Under the pieces are notes generated by a model that was not told the origin of the DNA, ran no database searches, and saw nothing but the letters and a program-made list of their open reading frames with translations. The position numbers and the translations under genes are program-made. Below, in pieces: positions 10,701 through 19,481 of a stretch of 64,000 bases of DNA (its first letter is position 1; every line of letters begins with the position of its first letter). This DNA is from Neocallimastix lanati (nom. inval.) (lineage: Eukaryota > Neocallimastigomycota > Neocallimastigomycetes > Neocallimastigales > Neocallimastigaceae), in assembly GCA_016946835.1 (NCBI GenBank), contig JACVTC010000021.1:1327001-1391000 (forward strand), given 5' to 3'.

Positions 10701-13572
10701 TTTTGTTATTTTTATTGTTTAAATTAATTATATCGTCGTTGTTAATATTATAAACCATATTTTCTTTACCTTTATCTATATTTTTATTATTATTCATATT
10801 ATCTAAAGTATTAATAATTATTTTCGTGTTATTATCATGTAAATTATTTTCTGCTTCTATTTTATTATCCTCGTTATCCATGTTCATATTATTTAAATTA
10901 TCGTTTACAATAATGTTATTTAAATCAATATTATTATTGTTTTCATTTAAATTATTATTTTCATTGTTTAGAACATTATTTATGTTTTCTATATTATTAA
11001 TTATATTTTCATTTATAATATGATTATTTTCATTATTATTATTATTTACTATATTATTATCAATTTTTGTAAAAGAGAAATATGGGTCCACAAATCCTTC
11101 TTTCTCATATATATAGTTTGCTGGACATTCCTCTAAACATTCTACTTCTCTGACATGGTGTATTCTTTTGTTTTTTATGTCCATAATCCTATATGAGTAA
11201 TTTTTCTTGCTGAAACCAAGAAATATTCCTTCCTTTGCTTTTGGAGTGAAATTGGATTTGTTTTCCATATTATCAATATAATAACATTTACATCCAAAAG
11301 TTCTTAAGTGTTTTAAAGAAATACTTTTTCCTAATATGACTTCATCAGGTATTAAATTATTATTTCCTTCATGAGGAATCATATTATACAAATAAGCCGC
11401 ATGTCTTACTGCATATTCCCAGAAATTTTCAGATAATTTTGCCCATAATAATAAATTTTTAGCTGTGTTTTTTATTGTTTGATTTATCCTTTCGGCTTTT
11501 CCATTATTTTCTGGACAATATGGTGGAGAGAATGATTTTTCAATTCCATTATCTTTACAGTATCTTCTTATTTTCTTATTTTTATATTCTTTACCACCAT
11601 CTGTTTTAAATATTTTAACTTTATAATTATCAAATTGATTGTTAAGGTATTTTAGAAAATCGATTATAATGTCTGGCGCTTCAGCTTTAGATTTTAAAGT
11701 GAAGAGCCAAACTTTCCACGAATATTCGTCCAAGAAAGTTATAAAATATTTTTTGTCATTAATAGAACTGTTATATGGCCCCGAAATGTCAGAGTGTATA
11801 ACTTCAAGTATCTTGTTTGATTTAGGATTGTTCCCATTATGTGGGGAATGCTTCATTTTTACTACTTTACATTCTTTACATTTTGGGATCTTGATCTCGT
11901 GTAGTTCTAAATATTTAGAAATATTTCTTATATATTGATGGCCCATTCTTCTGTGCCATATTTCTAGACTGTTTTGTCCTAAATCATCTAATGATAAAAT
12001 ATTTTGATTATTTATTATACTTTTTGTGTTTATTTTAAATTGATTAAAATCAGTTGATAGAAACGTTCCGATAACATTTTTATCACAGTCAAATATAGTC
12101 AATTTTACTTTTTCTTGACTTATTGGCTCAATAACGGATGTTATACCTATTTTTGCGAATTCGATGGCACTTATCAAGTTTTTATGTGCCTTTTTTGAAT
12201 ATAACACTTTGTTTAATTTTATATGGTAGTTGTTTATGGTAAATTCACAACTACCATATCCTTCAAAGTCTAAAGTAGTATTGTTTGCACATCTTAGTTG
12301 TACAAAATCTTCTTTATAATCTTTCAAAAGGTTTTTATCATTAGTTACATGTTCGTAAGCTCCACTATCATAATACCATTCAACTGTTTCGTTACTTTCT
12401 ATATTTCTTTCAATTATGTTTACAGATTTTTCATCATTATCTATATTATATGGTTCATTTATTGATTCAATTAGCAAAGCATCATTAATATGTGGTTCAC
12501 ATAATGGTCTGATGTCTTCAAAATTATCATCTCTTTCGCTGTCACTTTCTTCATATTTAGAAGTTATTTTTTCCACTAAACCAAATGATTTTAATTCTTT
12601 TTCTTCATTTTTATGGTTTTTCTGGTAGAGTGATTGTTGCCTCCCTTCCCTTTTGTTTTCTCTTGCTTTCATATTGTATTTACAATCTTTTGTGAGATGT
12701 CCTCTTATCTCACAAATATGACAATATAAATTTTTGTTAGTTTTGTTATTGTTTCTGTTTATTTTCTTAACAAAACCTTTTCCTTTATGATAGTTTTTAT
12801 TTTTATAACGTTTTTCAATTAGATCTATATCCATTGGATCATCATGATCATCATGTTCATCCATTGTATTTTCCCAATTTTCTAGGTATGATCTAGCTGA
12901 AATTCTATCTTTTATACTTTCATATAATTGTCTGGCGGTAGTTTCTAAAGTTACATCTATAATGTTTTTAAAGTCATTTGGTAAAATATTGAACATGTAC
13001 TTTAATTTTTCCCTTTCAGTCAAATTTACTCCGGCATCTTCCATTTCACTGAATATTTCATTTACGCTATCAGCCATCTTCATTATTTGGCTGCGGTCAT
13101 TTGCCTTAAGTTTTCGCAATTTCTTGAGCCAGTATTCAGTGTCATTATTCTTATCACCGTATTTTGAAGTTAGTTTTTCCATAATTGTGAATGTTTTCTT
13201 CATTCTACTAACTTCCCTTAATATTTTTTCTTCAACGTTTTGAATCACCATAAGCATTAACTGAGAGTCTTTCTCTTCTGCTTTAGCAATGATTCTATTT
13301 CGGTTTTGAGTAAACACTTCATTGTAGTTTACATTTTCTCCATGATTTAATTGTAATTCCTCAATAATCTTCAGGATAGCTTTTACCGTCTTAGATTCTT
13401 CATTAGGATTAAGCATATAGTTATTATCCTTCAGGTGAGAGATAACATCTTCTTCAATGAATTCTTCCATTCCATATCTCCTAGATGCAGTCATGATAAG
13501 GAAATTCCATGTGGCAAAATTGGATACACCACGAAGACGTTGGTCCTTAGCTAAGTTAAATTGATAGGCCAT
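7687..13572 (-). CDS. copia-1 Gag-Pol polyprotein, 1961 aa, intact
   Basis: Gag covers about residues 1-390 with a CCHC zinc knuckle (CHICEIRGHLTKDC, ~283-296). The aspartic protease has YYDSGAYEHV (~398). The GAG-pre-integrase zinc motif has WHRRMGH (~537). The integrase has its three acidic sites at HSDISGP (~592), KTDGGKEY (~655) and PENNGKAER (~688). RT follows from TKWVFA (~1493) with LYGLKQSGRQWN and the catalytic YVDDMIITG (~1640), then RNase H from AYTDADFGGD (~1803) with TSTAEAEY. Between integrase and RT lies about 600 residues of Asn/Lys-rich low-complexity sequence (~835-1435), much longer than the linker usual in copia elements. The stop overlaps the 3' LTR edge. All catalytic residues that I can check are present. 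Confidence 0.95.
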   Translation of the reverse strand: MAYQFNLAKDQRLRGVSNFATWNFLIMTASRRYGMEEFIEEDVISHLKDNNYMLNPNEESKTVKAILKIIEELQLNHGENVNYNEVFTQNRNRIIAKAEEKDSQLMLMVIQNVEEKILREVSRMKKTFTIMEKLTSKYGDKNNDTEYWLKKLRKLKANDRSQIMKMADSVNEIFSEMEDAGVNLTEREKLKYMFNILPNDFKNIIDVTLETTARQLYESIKDRISARSYLENWENTMDEHDDHDDPMDIDLIEKRYKNKNYHKGKGFVKKINRNNNKTNKNLYCHICEIRGHLTKDCKYNMKARENKREGRQQSLYQKNHKNEEKELKSFGLVEKITSKYEESDSERDDNFEDIRPLCEPHINDALLIESINEPYNIDNDEKSVNIIERNIESNETVEWYYDSGAYEHVTNDKNLLKDYKEDFVQLRCANNTTLDFEGYGSCEFTINNYHIKLNKVLYSKKAHKNLISAIEFAKIGITSVIEPISQEKVKLTIFDCDKNVIGTFLSTDFNQFKINTKSIINNQNILSLDDLGQNSLEIWHRRMGHQYIRNISKYLELHEIKIPKCKECKVVKMKHSPHNGNNPKSNKILEVIHSDISGPYNSSINDKKYFITFLDEYSWKVWLFTLKSKAEAPDIIIDFLKYLNNQFDNYKVKIFKTDGGKEYKNKKIRRYCKDNGIEKSFSPPYCPENNGKAERINQTIKNTAKNLLLWAKLSENFWEYAVRHAAYLYNMIPHEGNNNLIPDEVILGKSISLKHLRTFGCKCYYIDNMENKSNFTPKAKEGIFLGFSKKNYSYRIMDIKNKRIHHVREVECLEECPANYIYEKEGFVDPYFSFTKIDNNIVNNNNNENNHIINENIINNIENINNVLNNENNNLNENNNNIDLNNIIVNDNLNNMNMDNEDNKIEAENNLHDNNTKIIINTLDNMNNNKNIDKGKENMVYNINNDDIINLNNKNNKIKTITLEKDTKTNKLLDFNKTNNTHNNKHNITLEQNNLYAKNNINSNVISEVNNEISTNVKHSNNNIVRLNKNYNKQNTNTVLENQNILQNVNNNSLNNNNNDFIFTNIHVNNKNNLNHSLKNVVNNSYIEKGECSYSYKNKHNWAEKGKDAKNPSITHKEYSKKSCKNDIVLPTLINTVNSNISDSKPTENSPASTLVKTLKENIDISKFKNEKNFNNKNYSKNDEKFNLQPLDNGKIIKSHNLNSDPIMTKNNNIMNNNSTKLKSFNTSHESTTFIDKDNKLHKINDNSNKSMKLKNFSKINQKFINKIFFQNVNNKNIINDNNKINTIVTNDTFDKTFKLSLNKSLNNEDSVTKNIKDDNFNNNIIATNENLLDNVVDDNLSINNSNCSNLDDNDVISIGDKTPQDSYSINHDLGSDTNYINNNIISIISDQDVNMTDNMTGINNQSVLKRPLSPETFSNITNDISRPKYDVSNNEKMVFTIYSDTPNSFNEAINCSNKNYWYKAIQDELNNLYNNNVMSIVNYIPKNKNLISTKWVFATKKDSNNNIVRFKARLVARGFKQRRGIDYELTYSPTLNIDGLKLIIALAAKFNWNIYQLDIKAAYLNAPLDTDIYTTIPLGDTNFGRGFWKLNKALYGLKQSGRQWNQTITKFLNKNGFKQIKSEKCIFKYSKNNKTKCIIGLYVDDMIITGEDKEIQNIITKIKEKFKISNCGPAEFILCIKIEKQKNKYIISQNSFINNMLDKFNIKEMRKRKTPCTGDNTISENNKPFNKTIYKSAIGSLIYLSKCTRPDIAFSVNKAARKSEKPTTSDWNKITNIFRYINSTKDYKIVYDGQGEIIAYTDADFGGDLNDRKSTSGGIILMGNSPICWISKKQTCVATSTAEAEYISTSENIKKILWIRNILKELINYNKTITIFTDNLAGKITIENGEINTKLKHIDIRFHFNRDNIVKRKVKLEYKDTKEMLADALTKDVNGTKMNIFANKIFNIKKSNLRGSVNVC
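7703..7719 (-). other. copia-1 polypurine tract
   Basis: In sense orientation this reads TCTAATTTGAGGGGGAG immediately before the 3' LTR, the expected plus-strand primer. copia-2 has almost the same tract at 21104-21120. Confidence 0.85.
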
Positions 13573-13632
13573 CTTAATACTTTGTTAAAATCGATTTTTA
13601 AATTTAAAGCTTTGTAATTTATTATAGAGTAC

Positions 13633-13647
13633 TGAGACTCTTAATCT
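13633..13647 (-). other. copia-1 primer-binding site, tRNA-Lys(CUU) half
   Basis: The plus strand reads TGAGACTCTTAATCT, which is the anticodon arm of a tRNA-Lys with anticodon CUU. In sense orientation the site GATTAAGAGTCTCA starts directly after the LTR. Pairing would place the primer's 3' end at about tRNA position 40, so the primer would be a 5' half-tRNA cut in the anticodon stem, as known for Drosophila copia with tRNA-iMet. The same site occurs in copia-2. Confidence 0.75.
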
Positions 13648-13893
13648 ATTATTGTTTAATATTTATTTATTAATAATTAGATATATAACGCAAGTGTTAT
13701 ATAAATGGTTAACAAAGATTTAAAGTACAGATAAAATTACATGTTTTTATATTTAATTGTGGCTTGTTCTAGATACATACTAATTTATATTTTAATTTGT
13801 AATTACAATATATTTAATATAATTTAATTTAATATTTTATTAAACTTAAGCTAGACTATAACTTTATATTAATAAAATTAACATACGTTAACA
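13647..13893 (-). repeat. copia-1 5' LTR
   Basis: Identical by eye to 7456-7702. It carries the element's promoter by family role; no TATA box can be singled out in this AT-rich sequence. Confidence 0.9.
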
Positions 13894-13898
13894 ATTAT

Positions 13899-13906
13899 TA
13901 TTATTA

Positions 13907-13973
<67 letters not shown>

Positions 13974-15330
13974 TCACTGTTATAATAATATGTATTATTA
14001 TTTATTATTAATATTGATTTTATTAAATTCTTTTTATTATTATCATTAATATTATTGATTTTGTGAACTTTTTTTTTTTTTATCGATAATTTTTCATTCA
14101 TTTGAAATTTTCAACCATTTTATTTAAATTATTTTTGATAAAGCTGTTCAGTTCTTTATATAAAGTTTATAACTTTTTTTTTTTTTTATTTTTTTAAAAT
14201 AATTTTTTTTAAATATGACTTTTTGGCCATTAAAAAAAAATAATAAATCAAAAAATTGTAATTATATATATTAAATGATTGAATAATAGTGAAATGAAAA
14301 AGGTAAATCTGAAACAAAAAAATATAATTAAAGATAAAAAAAAATATTATCATTTTTTGTATAATATATATAATAAACTAAATATTTTTATTTTTCATAA
14401 TAATTTATATATTTATTATTTTCCATATGATTGAATATTTATTATATATACTTTTATTATAATGTTAATTTTTATTATTTAATTTATTTATTATATATTT
14501 ATAGCTATATCAAAATCTTTTAATTATTTTATTATTTAAAATAAAATAAAAAAAAATAATTCTATTACCATTGTCACCATTGTAATTTTATTTTTTATTT
14601 TATTTTATTTTATGTCTTTTTTTTTTCCACCTTTATTTTTTTTATATTATTTACTTTCTATATCTTTTTTAATAATTTATTTATTTTTCATTTTTAATTT
14701 TTTTTTTTTGCTTTTGATAGATATTTATACTTTTTTTTTGTCTGATTTATATCCAAAATTTCTGGTCATTGAAACTTTTAAACTTGAATAAATGATTGAA
14801 TATATCCAAAATTTCTGGTCATTGAAACTTTTAAATTTGAATAAATGATTGATTATATCCAAAATTTCTGGTCATTAAAATTTTAAAATTTGAAAAGATA
14901 TTTAAATATAATAAAAAACTTTTTATAATTTTTTTTTTTAATTTATATTACATTACTTTATTTTTATAAAAAAAAAGAATTTTTTTTATAACATAAAAAT
15001 ATAATGATATATAATATTAAAATTTTTATTTTTGAAAAAATTAGTAAATAGTTTTTTAATAATTCTATATATATATATATATATATAAATTATTTATAAT
15101 TATCTATATAGAATTATGAAAAAATTTACTAATTTTATATTGTTTCTTGAAAATAAGAATTAGAGGCAACTTAGAATAGAATACATATATTTATTATTTA
15201 TTTTTATTTTTACTTTATTTTATTGTTTTTATATTTTTTTTTCTTTTTTTTACAAATTACTACTTTTGATATTATGATATTATAATAAAATACTTCATAA
15301 ATTATTAATTTTATTATTTATTTTTTATTT
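13899..15330. repeat. Right part of repeated unit B
   Basis: There is no gene. The sequence continues the unit homology interrupted by copia-1 and matches about 2270-3720 of unit A: TTTA microsatellite, tcactgttataataatatg block, Y-rich block at 14560-14660, and the 53-bp tandem repeat at about 14745-14895. Homology ends near 15330. Confidence 0.7.
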
Positions 15331-15379
15331 ATTACTATTTTTTTTAAAAAAAAATAAAATAGTGTTATCAAAAAACTTT

Positions 15380-15671
15380 TCTATTAATATTTTTTATAAT
15401 TAAAAGACATAAAATAATAATAAAAAATAATATTTAATATATTTTTACTTTTTTTTTTTTTTTTTTTTACAAAATAATTATAATTTATTTTAATTGAATA
15501 AAATAATAGTATTAAAAGTAATAATATTAATATTATCAAATTAAAAATACTAAATTTTTAAAATTTCTTTTGCATTTTTACAATTAAAATTATATATAAT
15601 ATTTAAATATTTTAAAAAATAAATATTTTATTATTAAAAAAATATTTAGCAATGCATATTTTAAAAAATAC
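15380..15671. repeat. Local duplicate of 21427-21680
   Basis: The phrase ttctattaatattttttata and about 250 bp after it recur at 21427-21680, on the other side of copia-2. No gene is seen. copia-2 is inserted at the right end of this copy. Confidence 0.6.
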
Positions 15672-15842
15672 TGTCAAATAATATAAAATGAATGTAAATT
15701 AAAATAAATTATCCTACCAATAATATTTAAATAAGCATGAATATATATAAAGTAAAAATTGTATAACAAAATAAAAATAAATCTTAAATTCTTAATAATA
15801 AAATATTTTAATGTGTTGTTTTCTCATTTATTGTGTTTAATA
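15672..15842 (+). repeat. copia-2 5' LTR
   Basis: 171 bp, TGTCAAAT to TTTAATA, ending directly against the primer-binding site. It differs from the 3' LTR at two positions in its first ~40 bases (g/t and a/g). Confidence 0.9.
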
Positions 15843-15857
15843 GATTAAGAGTCTCAT
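15843..15857 (+). other. copia-2 primer-binding site, tRNA-Lys(CUU) half
   Basis: GATTAAGAGTCTCA follows the LTR without a gap and is complementary to the anticodon arm of tRNA-Lys(CUU). It is identical to the copia-1 site although the two LTRs are otherwise unrelated, which supports its function. Confidence 0.75.
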
Positions 15858-15932
15858 TGACTCTTCTTAATAACGAATTAAATAAGAATTAAATAAATAT
15901 ATATACGTCTTTTAATAAGTGAAATTAATAAT

Positions 15933-16095
15933 ATTAAAAGATAGTGCTGAATATCGGTCAGCGTTTATTAAAAGATAGTACTGAATATTGGTCAGCGTTC
16001 ATTAAAAGATAGTACTGAATATTGGTCAGCATTTATTAAAAGATAGTGCTGAATATTGGTCAGCGTTTATTAAAATTTAGTTCTGAATATTGTTA
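15933..16095 (+). repeat. 34-bp tandem repeat in the copia-2 leader
   Basis: The unit begins attaaaagatagt and contains ctgaatattggtcagcg. Copies start at 15933, 15967, 16001, 16035 and 16069 (the last degenerate), all exactly 34 bp apart with one to three changes each. It lies between the PBS and gag, in the untranslated leader. Confidence 0.9.
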
Positions 16096-16137
16096 AATAC
16101 ATAAATAAATATTTTAATTTCAGTATACATGATGTTA

Positions 16138-16330
16138 AATAAATTGGCAATGCATAGACTCACTGAACTAATTTAAAATAAAAAACATAATAATATGTAA
16201 GAATTTAAATTAACCAATATTCTAATTATATTATAAATTATATTGAATGAAATGGCAATACATGGATTCATGGAACTAATTTGAATAAATAATATATTAA
16301 TACGTAAGAATATAAATTATCCAATAAAAA
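16138..16330 (+). repeat. Two imperfect ~110-bp copies in the copia-2 leader
   Basis: aaattggcaatgcatagactc... and gaaatggcaatacatggattc... are diverged copies about 110 bp apart. No ORF crosses them. Confidence 0.55.
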
Positions 16331-16385
16331 TATTAAACTTCATTTTTCATTTCCTCCCCAACCAATACTTAATAATAAAAAAAAA

Positions 16386-16500
16386 AAAAAAAAAAAAAAA
16401 TAATTATTTTGAACCAATAAAATAATTATTATATATCAAAAAAAAAAAAAAATAATTATTTTGAACCAATAAAATAATTATTATATATCAAAAAAAAAAA
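16386..16500 (+). repeat. ~58-bp duplicated A-rich segment in the copia-2 leader
   Basis: A poly-A run followed by taattattttgaaccaata and a short AT tail occurs twice in succession. Confidence 0.7.
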
Positions 16501-16690
16501 AAAAAAAAAAAAAATTACAATATAATATTGAAATTAATTAAACACAATACTGAAAATAATAACATTATTCGTATAACCTTGAATTGCTCAATAATAATTT
16601 TTTTTTTTGCAGCTCTTCAAATACATCTATATTTGTAATAAAATTATTTTTTTTTTCAAAAAATCACTACATCTAAGAAGTCAAAACAAA

Positions 16691-19126
16691 ATGAGAAGAC
16701 GTCAAACATCATACCAACCAACCCTTGTCAGTGAAAACGAACAATCAACTCCAAAAGGAATCAGTTTTACTTATTCTGAAAATTTTAATCGGGTAGTTGA
16801 ATTAACTACAGAAAACTACCCAGATTGGAGAACCAATATTCTTTATCTACTAATGATCAATAACCTCGAAAGTTATACCTTAACAAGAAAGGTAAAAAAA
16901 CTTAGGAGAAGAGACATCAAAGATGATCCTGATGATTACTTAACTGACCAATTTGATCCAAGCCTAGTATATGACAAAGAAACAAGCCTCCTGGATATTA
17001 AAAGTGACGTTATGGTAAAATGGATCATCATATATAGTCTAGGTGAAGAAACAAGGAAAATTATCGCAAGCCAAGGAAAAACCGCCTTTGAAACATGGAA
17101 GACACTAGAAAAATCCTTTACCGTTAGTCACGAGAGAAGATGTATGGAAATCAAAAAGAAATTAAATTCTCTCAAATATAACGAAGAACAAGATATAAAT
17201 ATATTCATAGCTTCTCTGCAGAACTTGATCGATGAACTTGAAAACATCGATCACGACATGGAACCTAGTACTAAAGCGGGAATACTCAACAGAGCACTCC
17301 CTGAAAACTTAAGATTCATAAACGTATTCCAATACAAACACGATTGGAACAAACTCTGCGAATACGTGAAGAATGTTATCCCTGATATCGTTTTTTCCAA
17401 TTTAAAAGAATCATTAAAATCTGAGGAATCCACAAAACAAATATTTTTGACTACCTCAGATTCATGTACAAATAAAAAGCACTTTTCATCCCAAGGCAAA
17501 AGAACATATAGAAATGGAAAATGTTATCTATGTAACAAATTCGGGCATTATGCTAAGGAGTGTAGAAAATTCAACAAACCCATCATATTCAATTTAATAA
17601 AAAATAAGAAATTTAAAAGTCAATCGAAAAATAATAACAAATATCACAAACATTCAACAATTAAACAAGGATACAAACACAAAAGCTACAAGCAATTAAA
17701 TTCACTCGAAAACAATATCAATGATACCAACAATAATAACTCCTTATCAAAGGATTACAATACTGAAAACTACTCGTTTTTAGGATGCGTCATAAAAAAT
17801 AATTCCAGTTCTCAGGTAACTAATGAAATAACATCTTCTTCCCATAACGACCTTACAGCTTGGATTTTAGATTCAGGTTCCTCCTTACATTTGACAAATT
17901 CTTTAAAATACCTTACAAATCTCTGTAACTGTAAGGAAAATATCATACTTCCAAATGGAAGTATTGTTAATTCTACCATTTCAGGCAACTTTATTGGATT
18001 TATTAATGGAAATAAAATTACTTTGAGAAACGTACATTATGTTCCTCTTATTAAAAAAAATATTATCTCTGTTAATCAACTTATAAAGGAACATTTTAAA
18101 ATTATTTTCTTCCTCCGTAATAACGATTCATTTGCTTCAATATATGATCAACATAAAAACAAAATAGCTACTTTGAAGTCAAACCTACAAAATATTTTTA
18201 TAGTTTGGTTTTCTACTTACCCCATAAGTTTTAATAAAACTATAAACTCTCCTTCAGTATACAGTTTATCTAATCTCTCCAGAAAAGACAAAATCAACCT
18301 TTGGCATCGCCGCCTTGGACATTTTAATATTAATCACATTAAAAATAAATTGCTTCAGATTAATATTAAATCAAAGTGCCCCGTTTATTCCAATTCAAAA
18401 ATGAAAAACTTCAGTTTTAAAAAATCAGAAAACAAAACAAAGTCTACTTTCGAATTAGTACATATGGATTTAGTAGGTCCTATCAACGAATCTCTCTTCG
18501 GCAATAAATATTTTTTAACTATCCTTGATGATTTCTCTCGTTTCGGTTGGGTATTCTTTCTCGAAAGTAAAAACGATGTATTCGATAAATTTCTTGTTTG
18601 GGCAAAAACCATTTTTAATATGTTCAATAAATCTATTATTTTCTTACGTTCTGACAATGGTACTGAATTTAAAAATAACAGATTCAAATCATTCTGTACT
18701 AATCATGGAATCACTCAGCAATTTACAGTACCTCACAATCCTCAACAAAATGGACGTGCTGAAAGGTTTAATGGAACTTTAATTTCTTCTGCCAAAGCTC
18801 TTTTAAATGACGCAAGGCTTAGTCACCAATTTTTGGAATGCGCCGTTGACACTGCAAATTATATACATAACAGAATCTCACATTCAGGCATTAATAATAA
18901 AATTCCTTTTGAAGTTCTTTTCAAGTCAAAAGTTGATTATTCACAATTTAAGGTCTTTGGTTGCAAAGTTTTCTTTTACGTACCAAAATGTTTCAGGAAT
19001 AAATTTGAAAATAATGCTCTTCCCGGTATTTTCCTTGGCTACCATCCTCTCTCCTCAGCTTATAAAATCCTTAATCTAGAAACGAACAAAATTATTCTCT
19101 CAAGATGTAGAATTTTTCGAAGATAA
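16691..19126 (+). CDS. copia-2 Gag, protease and integrase part of Gag-Pol
   Basis: I take the ATG at 16691 (MRRRQTSYQPTLVSENEQ) as the start; the frame is open back to an ATG at 16607, but the 28 extra residues come from T-rich leader sequence. Counting from 16607, the zinc knuckle CYLCNKFGHYAKEC is at ~306, protease WILDSGSS at ~419, WHRRLGH at ~565, and the integrase acidic sites in HMDLVGP (~619), RSDNGTEF (~681) and PQQNGRAER (~712). The frame is lost near 19103: the expected post-integrase sequence (acidic, then Asn/Ser-rich) continues in another frame and the present frame stops at 19126. As it stands it yields Gag-PR-IN without RT. Confidence 0.9.
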   Translation: MRRRQTSYQPTLVSENEQSTPKGISFTYSENFNRVVELTTENYPDWRTNILYLLMINNLESYTLTRKVKKLRRRDIKDDPDDYLTDQFDPSLVYDKETSLLDIKSDVMVKWIIIYSLGEETRKIIASQGKTAFETWKTLEKSFTVSHERRCMEIKKKLNSLKYNEEQDINIFIASLQNLIDELENIDHDMEPSTKAGILNRALPENLRFINVFQYKHDWNKLCEYVKNVIPDIVFSNLKESLKSEESTKQIFLTTSDSCTNKKHFSSQGKRTYRNGKCYLCNKFGHYAKECRKFNKPIIFNLIKNKKFKSQSKNNNKYHKHSTIKQGYKHKSYKQLNSLENNINDTNNNNSLSKDYNTENYSFLGCVIKNNSSSQVTNEITSSSHNDLTAWILDSGSSLHLTNSLKYLTNLCNCKENIILPNGSIVNSTISGNFIGFINGNKITLRNVHYVPLIKKNIISVNQLIKEHFKIIFFLRNNDSFASIYDQHKNKIATLKSNLQNIFIVWFSTYPISFNKTINSPSVYSLSNLSRKDKINLWHRRLGHFNINHIKNKLLQINIKSKCPVYSNSKMKNFSFKKSENKTKSTFELVHMDLVGPINESLFGNKYFLTILDDFSRFGWVFFLESKNDVFDKFLVWAKTIFNMFNKSIIFLRSDNGTEFKNNRFKSFCTNHGITQQFTVPHNPQQNGRAERFNGTLISSAKALLNDARLSHQFLECAVDTANYIHNRISHSGINNKIPFEVLFKSKVDYSQFKVFGCKVFFYVPKCFRNKFENNALPGIFLGYHPLSSAYKILNLETNKIILSRCRIFRR

Positions 19127-19466
19127 TCCCGCCGATTCTAAACTTATCTCTCGTATCCCTAATACTTTTTCGAATTTTATTCCCTCTTCCGAAATCAGGG
19201 GGAGCAGTAAGTATTTTAATACTAACAATTTCAATAACTCCAACTTATACAATAGAATCACCTTATCACCAATAGAACTCAATAATAAAATCAATAAAGT
19301 TAGTAATAATTATTCAGATCAAACTATTACAGAACACAATGATAGCGATAAAAATAAAAACATAACAAACTCTGAATCAACTCCATCAACTAGTTTTCTC
19401 ACAATCTATGATAATGATAGAAGAAATAAAAGAAAAAATGAAAATAATACAGTTAATAGCACAATC

Positions 19467-19481
19467 AAAAAAAAAAAAAAA
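19467..19481 (+). other. A15 run at the second frame break of copia-2
   Basis: The frame carrying the linker after integrase ends at TAA right after this run, while the RT frame opens through it. One change in run length would join them. It could be a true indel, a programmed slip or an assembly error. Confidence 0.6.

Larger units (their letters stand above)
7456..13893 (-). mobile_element. Complete Ty1/copia LTR retrotransposon (copia-1)
   Basis: The element is on the minus strand, 6438 bp, with 247-bp LTRs at 13647-13893 (5') and 7456-7702 (3') that look identical base for base. It is flanked by ATTAT on both sides, though the target is an ATT microsatellite, so this duplication is weak evidence alone. 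In sense orientation the LTR reads TGTTAACG to AATA. The primer-binding site abuts the 5' LTR and the polypurine tract AGGGGGAG abuts the 3' LTR. A single uninterrupted gag-pol ORF with the order protease, integrase, RT, RNase H identifies the copia superfamily. Identical LTRs plus an intact ORF mean a very recent insertion, possibly still active. Confidence 0.95.

Noticed and set aside
15933-16095. Regular 34-bp repeats suggesting a CRISPR array
   Set aside because: Units are directly adjacent without spacers, inside a retrotransposon leader of a eukaryote.
16596-16613. T-rich tract with tgcag before gag as a splice acceptor
   Set aside because: No matching donor or need for splicing; the gag frame has its own ATG at 16691.
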